IMG/VR virus record: IMGVR_UViG_3300035698_010137
Span: 1-22,612 of that record
Source of the DNA: a virus
Reading direction: 5' to 3' (one strand)
Length of the DNA: 22,612 nt
Shown here piece after piece: positions 4,962 to 12,693 of the stretch (position 1 is the first letter of the stretch; the number at the start of each line of letters is the position of its first letter). Below the pieces are notes generated by a model. That model had not been told where the DNA came from and made no database searches. It was given only the letters and a program-made list of their open reading frames with translations. The position numbers and the translations under genes were made by a program.

Positions 4962-7277
4962 TCAAACATCCCTATATGATATTAGGCCGTTGATATTTGT
5001 GGTCTGTGCCTCAAAATCATAAAGCACTGTCCCGACAATTGCATTCCACTCATAATCCTTATCTTTTGGATTGGCCTGTTGCATAACTACTTTTTTTATA
5101 AACATTCCCGCTTTATATTCAGGGCGAATCCCGATGAGTTTGAACTTGCTTGTGATATTGCCCCACTGCAACGACCAAAGCTTCCGTTCGGCAACGTACT
5201 CGGCTTGGATCTGTTCGCTCCCGGGCGGCACATATCTATCAAGTGGAGCTGTGCTTGTAGTGCTCCCAAGATAATACTTGGTCTGCAGCGCAGGCGTCGA
5301 ACCAACTTGATGGGATTCGTGGATCGCTTCAGGCATATCAAAATACTTTATCGGTGGTCCGCCCAAATCCTCGCGGTAGGAATTAGTCATGATATTAGAG
5401 TCGTTTGTGGTGTATGCAATTGTGCGGTGATCCAGAGGCATAGCGCAATTGATGCGAATATCTTTAAGTGATATATTACCGTCCCAACGTGCGCCCTCAC
5501 CGCTAAAAAATAGGTTGCCGTTATAGATGCAATAATCTTGACCGTCTGCATTTTCGGCGAACTGGTCGAGATAGATAGTGCCGTCAGGGTCAACCCGGAT
5601 CCCTTGCGAATATCCCGCGTCCACATATGACGCATTTTCCCCCTTGATCTCTACGCGGATAGGGAGTTTTGTGTGCAACCAGTTATTTTGGTTTTCGTCC
5701 CTGTTGATATTGCCGAGATAAAACTGGAGCTGTTCCGGCAAGATCGGACGCCTCCCAGAGTATTGTGGATACTTATCCTCGTCCTCATATACATCTGCAA
5801 CACCATCCAAACCGTCAACATATCGAGAATCAATATAGAACGCCCTGAAAACGCGGGGGAATGATTGGCGGGCTAGCTGGATGGCTTCGCGCAAGCCCGC
5901 CTTAGCCAACGGCCTGCCGCCGTCGCCGTCTGCCTCAAGGTAGTTGGCAAAGGTAAGATCGTCTTGCGTTTCTGGATAACGCGCCCATGACTCGGTCAGT
6001 AGCGCTTGGTTGGGGTTTTCCATCCCAGAAACGCATTGCTTAAATGCAATCTCTTCGCCAGGCGTCCAAGCAGGCTGTAGTGGATCGGTTGCGTTGCCCT
6101 CATATTTGATTGAGGTTTCGAGCCTGATAACGTCACCCTCTACCAATACGCTTTGAGCCGCTTCCCGGATGCTGTCACTCAGATCAAAATCATATGCCGT
6201 GTGGATATCGGTAGGCGTCCCCCCCCGCTGCAACGGGATCGTATTTGATGCGTTGCCGACAAACGCAGTATACCCTTTTGGGTGGAATATTATGCTTGAC
6301 TTGTATGATTTTGCGCCTTCGCCTGCCCCCTCTATCGCTGACACGGCGAACCCAAATTCGTGCGTCCCTGCTGCCTTGAGAGTCTTATCAAGGGCAATCA
6401 ATACCGTCTGCCCCTGCATATCGACGTCTGGCATCTTGCGATCAAGAGGATCAACAATATCTGGATTGTTGTTGGCGTCGTTAGGATCTCGGCCCTTCAT
6501 GGCGTCTATAGTTTTCTCATCCCATGCCAACCGCTTGCTTGCGTGGATACCTCTCCAGTGTTCTTTTATAATTCCCTTGCCATAATCAGGATCGATATTC
6601 AATATCAGCCAAAGATATTTCAAAAATCGTCTTGGAGTCCAAGCCGATATCTCTCCCTCTTTCAGCCCTTCGACGAAACCATCTTCCGAGGTTTCGTATG
6701 TTTTGCCCATATACGAAATGTTTGTAAAGACGGGATAAATATCATCATTGTATTTCGCACCTACGCAATTCCACAATCCTTTAGGATTTACCCTGGGCGT
6801 ATATCGACGAATCATTTTAATGGTTGCCGGGCCGGGCCCTTCTGCGTCGTACATCAACACGCCGCGCAAAGGGATCTGATTCATCAAAATTGAATCATCG
6901 TATGAAGTCCATATAATCTGATCGTTTGCGCCGTTGTCATTGCGGTCAAGCAGATTCCCAAGATGGATTGTCTCTTGCGAATCTTCACCGCCATCGACAG
7001 TAGAATTTATGTAGACCCTGACGCGGCTGCCCTTGCCGTTCTTCTTCGGGTCTTTCCACGCGTATCTATTTAGTGTAGTCGGTGCGGCTAATTCGTATCC
7101 TTTCCCAAAGTATGCATTTGCCCCAAGCCGCAATATCGCTTTGCCCGGAACAATACCCGTCGAATCCTCGACCGACATGCAATGCATAAAGCCGACGGCC
7201 TGCCCGTCTATTTCGACGACGGTTGTTACGGATGCTGATTCAGCCGATGCGGTAGATTCGATCGTTACTTGATCCAT
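4962..7277 (-). CDS. Large tail-tip or hub-like protein (771 aa)
   Basis: This is the largest protein of the window. It opens with a Ser/Thr-rich segment (MDQVTIESTASAESA) and VVEIDGQAVGF followed by VPGKAILRLG, reminiscent of the N-terminal ring-forming domains of phage hub proteins that wrap an argument domain before a long insert. The middle carries RRFLKYLWLILNIDPDYGKG, a helical domain (REAIQLARQSFPRVFRAFYID) and a glycine/aspartate-rich beta domain (YSQGIRVDPDGTIYLDQF). No lytic motif was found. Its start has AGAGG about 7 nt upstream and follows the previous stop by 2 nt. A central hub or tip protein is the best inference from size, order and texture, but I cannot assign a named family. 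Confidence 0.55.
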   Translation of the reverse strand: MDQVTIESTASAESASVTTVVEIDGQAVGFMHCMSVEDSTGIVPGKAILRLGANAYFGKGYELAAPTTLNRYAWKDPKKNGKGSRVRVYINSTVDGGEDSQETIHLGNLLDRNDNGANDQIIWTSYDDSILMNQIPLRGVLMYDAEGPGPATIKMIRRYTPRVNPKGLWNCVGAKYNDDIYPVFTNISYMGKTYETSEDGFVEGLKEGEISAWTPRRFLKYLWLILNIDPDYGKGIIKEHWRGIHASKRLAWDEKTIDAMKGRDPNDANNNPDIVDPLDRKMPDVDMQGQTVLIALDKTLKAAGTHEFGFAVSAIEGAGEGAKSYKSSIIFHPKGYTAFVGNASNTIPLQRGGTPTDIHTAYDFDLSDSIREAAQSVLVEGDVIRLETSIKYEGNATDPLQPAWTPGEEIAFKQCVSGMENPNQALLTESWARYPETQDDLTFANYLEADGDGGRPLAKAGLREAIQLARQSFPRVFRAFYIDSRYVDGLDGVADVYEDEDKYPQYSGRRPILPEQLQFYLGNINRDENQNNWLHTKLPIRVEIKGENASYVDAGYSQGIRVDPDGTIYLDQFAENADGQDYCIYNGNLFFSGEGARWDGNISLKDIRINCAMPLDHRTIAYTTNDSNIMTNSYREDLGGPPIKYFDMPEAIHESHQVGSTPALQTKYYLGSTTSTAPLDRYVPPGSEQIQAEYVAERKLWSLQWGNITSKFKLIGIRPEYKAGMFIKKVVMQQANPKDKDYEWNAIVGTVLYDFEAQTTNINGLISYRDV

Positions 7278-7279
7278 AG

Positions 7280-8839
7280 TCAGCCTCTACTAACATAAGA
7301 TTCTACGGTCGGAGCGGACACCGCTGAATCTGATAAATATATAGCCTGCTCCCGTGCGCTGTTTGCTGATTGCAATCCTGTCGCCGTTGCGGCTTTCGCT
7401 GTCACAAAATACGATCCAGATACCGACACAGTCGCAGAAAGATTTTCCACATAATTTACCCCGTCAAATAAAGAAAATGCCGCCGTGTCGTCCGGGTTGT
7501 CAAAATCATATACATCGTCTGCCTCTCGCACAAACAACTGCAACGATGACGCAGTACCCGGCGCACCGGCAATCGGATATGTGCCAAAGCATGACACAGT
7601 CAATCCATCCTCAGCCTGTACGTTATCAATACTTGGAGCGTTTGGCCGCGCCTCTACATAGTCCCCAGATGGATCATATTCCAGCGCTATCAATTGACCG
7701 CCCTGTACTTCCACGCCTCCAGCCTCTGCTCTGATAATCGCGTAGGCTGTTCCGGCATATCCCGTAATTGCTGGCAAAGTGATAGTGGTCGATCCTGCAA
7801 TAGCGGTTGCCGCCGCCGTCCCTGTATACAAATATGCATCGTCAATATTTTGCAGATACAGATTATAAGTTGCGCCAGCGGTCGCAGAGCCAGCGAAGGA
7901 TAACACCGTTGCCGCTGCATTGCCTGATTGATAAGCAATGTCAGACACCGGCCCCGGGATGCTCTGGATGATCTTGGTAATGGTTGCCGTCTCTGTGCCA
8001 CCTTCGTCGGTGTCAGATATCGCTCTAAGGCGATAATAATAGGTGTCGTCTGCGAGTTCGCTGGGTTCTGTCCATGAGCCGTCAGGCGTACCGTCAAAGG
8101 TAGCAGTGCCTACCGTAACAGTAGGCGGGTCTGACAGCCCGCGCAGTATCTCCATGTATTCAGGCCACCGGAAAAATACAAAGCCATCCATGGCAGCGGC
8201 ATCTGGAGTTGCGCCTGTGGTTACTGATCCGCTGATACCGCTGTCATCCAATTCTGTCAACGTAATCGAACCGGGATACGATCCTGTCCCGGTTGCAACA
8301 TCACCGGATGCATTTGATAATGTAATTATGGCCGTGCCAGCAGAAGCAGTCGATGACAAGACAAGGCTTCGCCTGCTTTCCTTTTCAGCGCTGAAAGTGT
8401 TCTGTAAATCGTAGCCCGTCAGTATCCAGCTTTCGAAAAAATCTATATCATCGTCATCGTCATCAATAGCACCGATGATTTCGCTTGTCCAATCCCATGT
8501 GTGCGTAACGTATTTTGAGGTATATTTTTCGTAATATTCTCGTACAACGTTTTGCATATCTATCGAGTTGTCAACGCCATGGCGCAAGACGACGATAGAC
8601 TTGTTACCAGTCCCGGGGGCGGGCAGGGTTACAGGCTGGCTTGGCGCACCTTCGGGGCAATAGGCAATACCGGCCAAGGCAGAATTATAATAGATTCCAA
8701 AGTTGCCGTTGCCCCACCCATCGGCAGCGGTAACGATGACGATCAGGCTGGAGTCATTCCGCACAAGTTGCGCATTTACCAACGCGCAGTGCTTATCAGG
8801 GTCACCGTGACCGGATTGTATGATGCTTCCCCAGTACAT
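7280..8839 (-). CDS. Tail-associated protein with FN3-like and other beta-sandwich domains (519 aa)
   Basis: Residues ~1-135 form an aromatic-rich N-terminal domain (WTSEIIGA near the end) followed by a run of six aspartates (126-131). Residues ~238-300 have a fibronectin-III-like signature (PPTVTVGTATFDGTP, then DDTYYYRLRAISD). Residues ~300-385 and ~395-510 look like two further Ig/FN3-like sandwiches rich in Ala, Thr and Gly. Such domains decorate phage tails and fibres and help surface adhesion. The start follows a GGAG Shine-Dalgarno sequence and overlaps the preceding stop (TAATG); the stop lies just before the 771 aa gene, so both belong to one transcript. Domain calls are by eye. Confidence 0.6.
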   Translation of the reverse strand: MYWGSIIQSGHGDPDKHCALVNAQLVRNDSSLIVIVTAADGWGNGNFGIYYNSALAGIAYCPEGAPSQPVTLPAPGTGNKSIVVLRHGVDNSIDMQNVVREYYEKYTSKYVTHTWDWTSEIIGAIDDDDDDIDFFESWILTGYDLQNTFSAEKESRRSLVLSSTASAGTAIITLSNASGDVATGTGSYPGSITLTELDDSGISGSVTTGATPDAAAMDGFVFFRWPEYMEILRGLSDPPTVTVGTATFDGTPDGSWTEPSELADDTYYYRLRAISDTDEGGTETATITKIIQSIPGPVSDIAYQSGNAAATVLSFAGSATAGATYNLYLQNIDDAYLYTGTAAATAIAGSTTITLPAITGYAGTAYAIIRAEAGGVEVQGGQLIALEYDPSGDYVEARPNAPSIDNVQAEDGLTVSCFGTYPIAGAPGTASSLQLFVREADDVYDFDNPDDTAAFSLFDGVNYVENLSATVSVSGSYFVTAKAATATGLQSANSAREQAIYLSDSAVSAPTVESYVSRG

Positions 8840-9147
8840 TATATCTCCGGTTTAGAGTTTTTCCACGCGATGTAAGCGGCTGCTGCTGCTCCAACGGTTG
8901 GCAAAAATCTCAGAACTAAAGCAAAAGCCTTATCGCTGATCCTCTGATTTCTCTTTTCGTCGGCCTTGTGTTTTTCTTCGTGATTTTCCAAAAATGTACA
9001 AGGCTGTTCAGGCAAGCGGTCATGGATGCTTTGCACAGATGACTCTATTTTGCCAACCGACACGGCAACAGATTTTGCGTTTTCGTAGAACTCTTTTTGG
9101 AGCTCGTCAATCCGAGTGTGGATCCTCAATATATCGTCGCTTGCCAT
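8839..9147 (-). CDS. XhlA-like or holin-associated membrane protein (102 aa)
   Basis: Residues ~1-45 are a heptad-like amphipathic helix (MASDDILRIHTRIDELQKEF) followed by a Cys-containing linker (LPEQPCTFLENHEEKH), a charged stretch, and a C-terminal membrane segment at ~74-95 (ALVLRFLPTVGAAAAAYIAW) with a short tail. This layout, with a cytoplasmic coiled coil and a single C-terminal span, is that of XhlA/holin-accessory proteins found in phage lysis cassettes. The gene overlaps the zinc-ribbon gene by 41 bp and is the last member of the small-gene cluster at 8.8-9.8 kb. Whether it makes membrane lesions or assists another holin cannot be told from sequence. Confidence 0.6.
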   Translation of the reverse strand: MASDDILRIHTRIDELQKEFYENAKSVAVSVGKIESSVQSIHDRLPEQPCTFLENHEEKHKADEKRNQRISDKAFALVLRFLPTVGAAAAAYIAWKNSKPEI

Positions 9148-9274
9148 ATCGATTATCTTTCATTTTGTTAAAGCAACTAGGACAAAAATAGGCTATTCTG
9201 CCACCGTTTATCAAGGCGGTAAACGCTGGATGACAAGCGAGGTTCTTCCCACATTTAGTACAGTGCCGCTCCAT
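9107..9274 (-). CDS. Small zinc-ribbon protein (55 aa)
   Basis: This 55-residue protein starts MERHCTKCGKNLACHP and has a second pair in AYFCPSCFNK. The two Cys-x2-Cys pairs (about 5/8 and 31/34), 22 residues apart, form a classic zinc ribbon, and the C-terminal half is basic (KMKDNRYGKRRY). ATG 9274 is preferred over a longer frame to 9322 because it overlaps the lipoprotein stop (TGATG) and is preceded by a weak AAGGG signal. It lies in the lysis-like cluster but zinc ribbons are not lysis factors; a nucleic-acid or protein-binding role is more likely. Function unknown. Confidence 0.6.
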   Translation of the reverse strand: MERHCTKCGKNLACHPAFTALINGGRIAYFCPSCFNKMKDNRYGKRRYIEDPHSD

Positions 9275-9513
9275 CACTCGCCCTTTGTGGCGTGAGGCCG
9301 CCCGACACGCCAACCGGGCCAAACCTTGACTTTGCGCCGCTCCCGCATCTGCGTTTCCTTATTGGTGATCCAGCAGTCGAGCGTCTTGATCTCGTCAATC
9401 TCGACCGTCTGCCCGGGACCGACATAGACCGGTTTTTCCAGCCAGCTACAACTCGTCAGAATCCCAGAAAGCAGCATCAGCGTCAGGATCAGAATCAATC
9501 TCGATTGCCTCAT
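9274..9513 (-). CDS. Small lipoprotein, outer-membrane spanin (Rz1-like) candidate (79 aa)
   Basis: The protein starts MRQSRLILILTLMLLSG, a short basic N terminus and hydrophobic core, and ends the signal with the lipobox Leu-Thr-Ser-Cys (Cys22). After the cysteine come SWLEKPVYVGPGQTVEI and a basic C-terminal part (TQMRERRKVKVWPGWRVGRP). Phage lipoproteins of this pattern sit in lysis cassettes and are usually annotated as o-spanin or Rz1-like. Start ATG 9513 has an AAGGAGG Shine-Dalgarno sequence about 8 nt upstream. Its first 68 bp overlap the 3' part of the 9446-9592 gene in another frame, as in Rz/Rz1 pairs. A long periplasmic i-spanin partner is not visible, so the spanin role is inferred. 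Confidence 0.6.
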   Translation of the reverse strand: MRQSRLILILTLMLLSGILTSCSWLEKPVYVGPGQTVEIDEIKTLDCWITNKETQMRERRKVKVWPGWRVGRPHATKGE

Positions 9514-9592
9514 GGTTCGCCTCCTTGGCCTTGACAAACGCCGAGAGTATCGCCTGAATCACCGCTATCAGAATCGCCAGTCCGGCCTTCAT
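9446..9592 (-). CDS. Very small membrane protein overlapping the lipoprotein gene (48 aa)
   Basis: A 48-codon frame starts at ATG 9592 and ends in TAG 9446-9448. The start has a purine-rich GGGAGAGG signal and follows the previous stop (9602) closely. Residues ~3-21 (AGLAILIAVIQAILSAFV) are hydrophobic and can span a membrane once; the tail is acidic (DSDPDADAAFWDSDEL). Its 3' part is shared out of frame with the lipoprotein start. It could be a small holin, an i-spanin remnant or a lysis regulator. The acidic C terminus and lack of a coiled coil argue against a normal i-spanin. Confidence 0.55.
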   Translation of the reverse strand: MKAGLAILIAVIQAILSAFVKAKEANHEAIEIDSDPDADAAFWDSDEL

Positions 9593-9601
9593 GACCTCTC
9601 C

Positions 9602-9805
9602 CTATTTCGTCGGAATTCCCGGAACCTCGACGACCTCGACCTCTTCGGCGGTTACCGCCTTGACGACGCCGGTCCCAGCAGAGATCACGGACTGCGTATC
9701 CGGCTTGGTCGTTGCGTCGTTGTCGCTGTGGGCGACATACCACCCCATGACGGCTGAGAGCAGAGCCAGAACCGCGACGATGATTGCTTTCGTTTTGGAC
9801 CCCAT
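9602..9805 (-). CDS. Small N-terminally anchored membrane protein (67 aa)
   Basis: The sequence MGSKTKAIIVAVLALLSAV begins with a short basic leader followed by a hydrophobic segment (~6-25, ending MGWYV), then a soluble, probably periplasmic tail ending with an acidic/valine-rich stretch (TAEEVEVVEVPGIPTK). It could be a signal anchor or a cleaved signal peptide. The start follows AGGAGGAATGTA, one of the best Shine-Dalgarno sequences in the window. It heads the cluster of small lysis-type genes. Candidate roles are pinholin or i-spanin-like protein; neither is shown by the sequence. Confidence 0.6.
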   Translation of the reverse strand: MGSKTKAIIVAVLALLSAVMGWYVAHSDNDATTKPDTQSVISAGTGVVKAVTAEEVEVVEVPGIPTK

Positions 9806-9858
9806 TACATTCCTCCTAAAGAGAGCGATGCGAAAATAGATATAATTTTGTCAATCGT

Positions 9859-10263
9859 TTACGACTCGATGATTTCGCGCCAACCTTTGCGGTTATTGAT
9901 TTTGGTTTTCGCTGCGGCTGGCAAATCACCCTCGGTCATGATCCCCTTGGCAATCAGCACGGTCAAAATATCCTCCGCCACCCTGATAAAATTTTCATCG
10001 GATGCAACAAGCTCACGCCGCGCAATGTCCTTCGGGTCTGGCGGCGGCGGCGGGGTATACGGTAAGATATCGGTCGGCATGTCTTCCCCGGACTGCGCAT
10101 AACGCCAAACTTTTTTCGCGTTCTTCGAATCATCCGAAAAATCATCAGGCCAACATTCGAGGCTCTCCGTTCTTCCAGCGGCCAGTGTGATAATTATTTT
10201 CGCCTTGCCGTCTTCTCTTTTCCGGATTATCTGATCCGGATCAATGCTATAATCAATACTCAT
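9859..10263 (-). CDS. Small tail-associated protein, tail-fibre-assembly-like (134 aa)
   Basis: This 134-residue protein starts MSIDYSIDPDQIIRKREDG, with a beta-rich N-terminal half (AKIIITLAAG), a proline run PYTPPPPPDPKD around residues 68-79, and a helical C-terminal half that ends NNRKGWREIIES. The layout of a small beta domain, a poly-proline hinge and a C-terminal helix is typical of the small proteins encoded next to phage tail fibres. The start has a G-rich signal 6 nt upstream and lies 2 nt from the stop of the LamG-like gene. No defined family is claimed. Confidence 0.55.
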   Translation of the reverse strand: MSIDYSIDPDQIIRKREDGKAKIIITLAAGRTESLECWPDDFSDDSKNAKKVWRYAQSGEDMPTDILPYTPPPPPDPKDIARRELVASDENFIRVAEDILTVLIAKGIMTEGDLPAAAKTKINNRKGWREIIES

Positions 10264-10264
10264 A

Positions 10265-10963
10265 TTATGCCCCCCATGGTCTGGTCAAATCATTCGCGTA
10301 AAAATTAAAGTCAGGAACCGATACAAAGTTTCGAATCGTCAAATCCTGCATTAGACCGTTAAAACTCAGCGACGGCGTTACCGAGTAATAACCGACATCA
10401 ACCGCGCCGGTGGTCGCCGGGATTTCGACGGTATCGTCAATCGTATCATCTTGCTCCTGCAACACCGCATCATAATAAGTACGGAAAGATGACTTGTTGT
10501 CAGACCCAAGCGGCATCCGCAGGCATGATACCGTATGCCATCCAGCCACGCCGGGATATGTTCCGGCATTGAGGCTGAGCAGCGTGGTAGATGCGGCCAA
10601 AAGTTGGAACACAATATGGCCTGATGTGTTGATATAGAGCGTCAACCGGTTGTCGTTGTTGGTAGACTTATTTAGTATTACCTCCGTAGTACCGGGCCAG
10701 GTTGTCGGTAAATATATCCGCGCATGGATCACAAAATCGCCCGTCCCAGATGCGCCAAAGCGGAACCCGGTGCTACCTGCGAGTTGGATTCGATCCTCAC
10801 TTCCCGCGCTGGAATTATCAAATGATGCGCACTGCCCATACAGTGCATTGGTCGTCGTCAACGCCGGGAGATTAGTCACATTGCCCACGCCGTATTTGTA
10901 CTCCTGCCCCGTGCCGAAACGAGATTGCCAAAGCAAGGCCGTATAGTCATCATATCCAAACAT
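10265..10963 (-). CDS. LamG/concanavalin-like virion protein (232 aa)
   Basis: Residues ~30-215 have the rhythm of a LamG or concanavalin-A-like lectin sandwich: CASFDNSSAGSEDRIQL, then TGDFVIHARIYLP, RLTLYINTSGHIVFQL, WHTVSCLRM and a final FNGLMQDLTIRN. In phages such domains serve as tail decorations or adhesins binding host glycans. Its start overlaps the end of the 451 aa fibre gene by one base, and it is followed by the poly-proline small protein, so it belongs to the adhesin module. The fold is assigned by eye. Confidence 0.65.
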   Translation of the reverse strand: MFGYDDYTALLWQSRFGTGQEYKYGVGNVTNLPALTTTNALYGQCASFDNSSAGSEDRIQLAGSTGFRFGASGTGDFVIHARIYLPTTWPGTTEVILNKSTNNDNRLTLYINTSGHIVFQLLAASTTLLSLNAGTYPGVAGWHTVSCLRMPLGSDNKSSFRTYYDAVLQEQDDTIDDTVEIPATTGAVDVGYYSVTPSLSFNGLMQDLTIRNFVSVPDFNFYANDLTRPWGA

Positions 10964-12318
10964 TATAGAGGCACTCCCATAAGGTCAACCCACAAATCAG
11001 CCGCGTCATTGGCTGGAGTTCCGCCGGTTGCGAGCGACACCTTAAGATCAATCAAGTCTTCGGCGGCGGCAGTATAATGCGTCAAGCTCATTGCGCCGCC
11101 AAAATCGTCAACCGTAGTGTCAACCTCTTTTTCTGCCGTGAAGATATTGTCGCCGCCGAAATTGATATTGACCGTCGGCTGTGTGGTAGTTGCCGCCGTG
11201 TCATCGGTCGAATGCTGTACGGTCGCCCTACCAAGGGCAAATGGCACAAGGGTGCGGTACGGACTATACCAAGCAGTTTTGATACCCGCATGGGTAACGC
11301 CAGCGTATTTGCCATCCATATCACGCAGCGGAATACGCAAGAGCGCGGACTCATTACAGACCTCTATCTTTGTGACGTTGTATGATGCGTTGAAAATATC
11401 AAGGTAGACCTCGATAGAAGTGCTTGCCGTCACATCACGGATGACCCCATAATAATAAGCATCGCCGCCCGTGTCGTCATAAGTTACCTTAACGCCCTGA
11501 CCTATAGATACATATGTGCCGGTGTACGGCAAGAGTACCGCGCTATCTGGAGTGAGTCCTGTGCTATCCTGGTAACACGTTTCCCATATGTCATTCTGGG
11601 GCTTAATAAATTGGATTGATACAAGCATCGCGCCGCTGACAGTGGTGTTATTATTCGTCCCGACGATAACCGTTTTTTGCGGGTACATCGGTCTTGTGGT
11701 TGTAGTTGCGCCGGGCGTTGTCCATGACAAATATTGAGTATCACCATCTGCCCATGTCGTAGAGCCTTCGCCATCATTTGTGCCAACAGTGTTGATCTTA
11801 TTGACTACTCCACTGATAGTAACAAATCCTTCCGCGTCAGCCGCTATCCCGGCATCCGATGTTACCATCCCAATCACCGACGACGCTTCGACGAGATCTG
11901 CATCAGCAAGGGCGGCAGTAGGACGATTACCTTGCGCCCCATTGATGTACACCATCGCGCCGTTAGCGATAGTGCTGCCTGTCTTGTTGACAATCAGCAC
12001 CCAAGTTTCGAGACCGACCTGGACCGTGCTCCCGGCGATTTTTGACATAACAGCCAGTACGCCATCAGCCGCATCCCAGTACATTTTTCCTTCCACATGC
12101 GCCCCCGGCGTGGGGCTTGTGCCGAATTGGAGGAAGTTGCTGAGTGCCATGTTGCCGGTAACATCGGCGATGGTTCCATCCCATGTAAAATTAGCCGCCC
12201 CGCCAAACGTTCCGGAATTGTTAAACTGAATCTGTGTATCAGCTCCACCGGGTGAAGTCGTACCACCACCACTACCACTCCCGCCGCCATAAACGAGGGG
12301 GAAAGAACAAGGTGCCAT
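10963..12318 (-). CDS. Tail fibre or adhesin-like protein (451 aa)
   Basis: The N terminus MAPCSFPLVYGGGSGSGGG carries a Gly/Ser linker, followed by the phage fibre motif ADTQIQFNNSGTFGG and a repeat-like DVTGNMALSNFLQFG. Residues ~100-190 contain ETWVLIVNKTGSTIANG and an Ala/Asp-rich segment that occurs in phage surface proteins. The C-terminal part is beta-rich (TVNINFGGDNIFTAEK) and ends WVDLMGVPL. The start has TAGGAG about 7 nt upstream. A trimeric fibre or receptor-binding protein is the best guess; it shares an overall style with the 12694-13887 gene. Confidence 0.65.
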   Translation of the reverse strand: MAPCSFPLVYGGGSGSGGGTTSPGGADTQIQFNNSGTFGGAANFTWDGTIADVTGNMALSNFLQFGTSPTPGAHVEGKMYWDAADGVLAVMSKIAGSTVQVGLETWVLIVNKTGSTIANGAMVYINGAQGNRPTAALADADLVEASSVIGMVTSDAGIAADAEGFVTISGVVNKINTVGTNDGEGSTTWADGDTQYLSWTTPGATTTTRPMYPQKTVIVGTNNNTTVSGAMLVSIQFIKPQNDIWETCYQDSTGLTPDSAVLLPYTGTYVSIGQGVKVTYDDTGGDAYYYGVIRDVTASTSIEVYLDIFNASYNVTKIEVCNESALLRIPLRDMDGKYAGVTHAGIKTAWYSPYRTLVPFALGRATVQHSTDDTAATTTQPTVNINFGGDNIFTAEKEVDTTVDDFGGAMSLTHYTAAAEDLIDLKVSLATGGTPANDAADLWVDLMGVPL

Positions 12319-12330
12319 GTTTGTCTCCTA

Positions 12331-12666
12331 TTAGTTAGCCGGGGCCGGAATGATCTGGAAAACAGGCGAACCGGCGATTGCCTTGTAATGCAGCACATCA
12401 CACTCAGGAGAGATGACAACCGAGAATCCAGATTGTACAAACCCTTTGTTGTCACCAGCCGCATATGTTGCCGTCACGGTAGGCGCGGATTCTCCCGGCT
12501 TTTGAACGCTGAAGAATATCGTGCCGGTCGATGCACCCGCCGCCGCATCGACTCCACTATGCGCGATAGTGTATGAGCGATAATCATCCAAGTCGATACT
12601 CTGTTGCGTTGTGGTCGCCGCCATAGTTGCGGGCTTGTTTGTGGTCATCTTAGTCGGGTTTGCCAT
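12331..12666 (-). CDS. Small beta-rich virion protein between two fibre genes (111 aa)
   Basis: This 111-residue, Thr/Ala-rich protein starts MANPTKMTTNKPATMAATTT and is followed by alternating hydrophobic strands (IFFSVQKPGESAP, GFSVVISPECDVLHY). The start has GGAGGTGGTGAA directly upstream, a strong Shine-Dalgarno sequence. Size, composition and location suggest a small fibre-associated or tail-surface protein, perhaps an Ig-like decoration. No family recognised. Confidence 0.6.
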   Translation of the reverse strand: MANPTKMTTNKPATMAATTTQQSIDLDDYRSYTIAHSGVDAAAGASTGTIFFSVQKPGESAPTVTATYAAGDNKGFVQSGFSVVISPECDVLHYKAIAGSPVFQIIPAPAN

Positions 12667-12693
12667 TTCACCACCTCCAAAAAGAGAAGAAAT

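Noticed and set aside
6169-6893. Plus-strand frames of 138 and 177 codons inside the hub-like gene
   Set aside because: They lie opposite a single continuous 771-codon gene with a good start and neighbours on the same strand; no ribosome-binding sites or recognisable domains.
9838-9854. Promoter-like hexamers TTGACA (minus strand, 9849-9854) and TATAAT (plus strand, about 9841)
   Set aside because: The minus-strand TTGACA has no -10 element at 16-18 bp, and the plus-strand TATAAT has no -35 element and no gene to serve.
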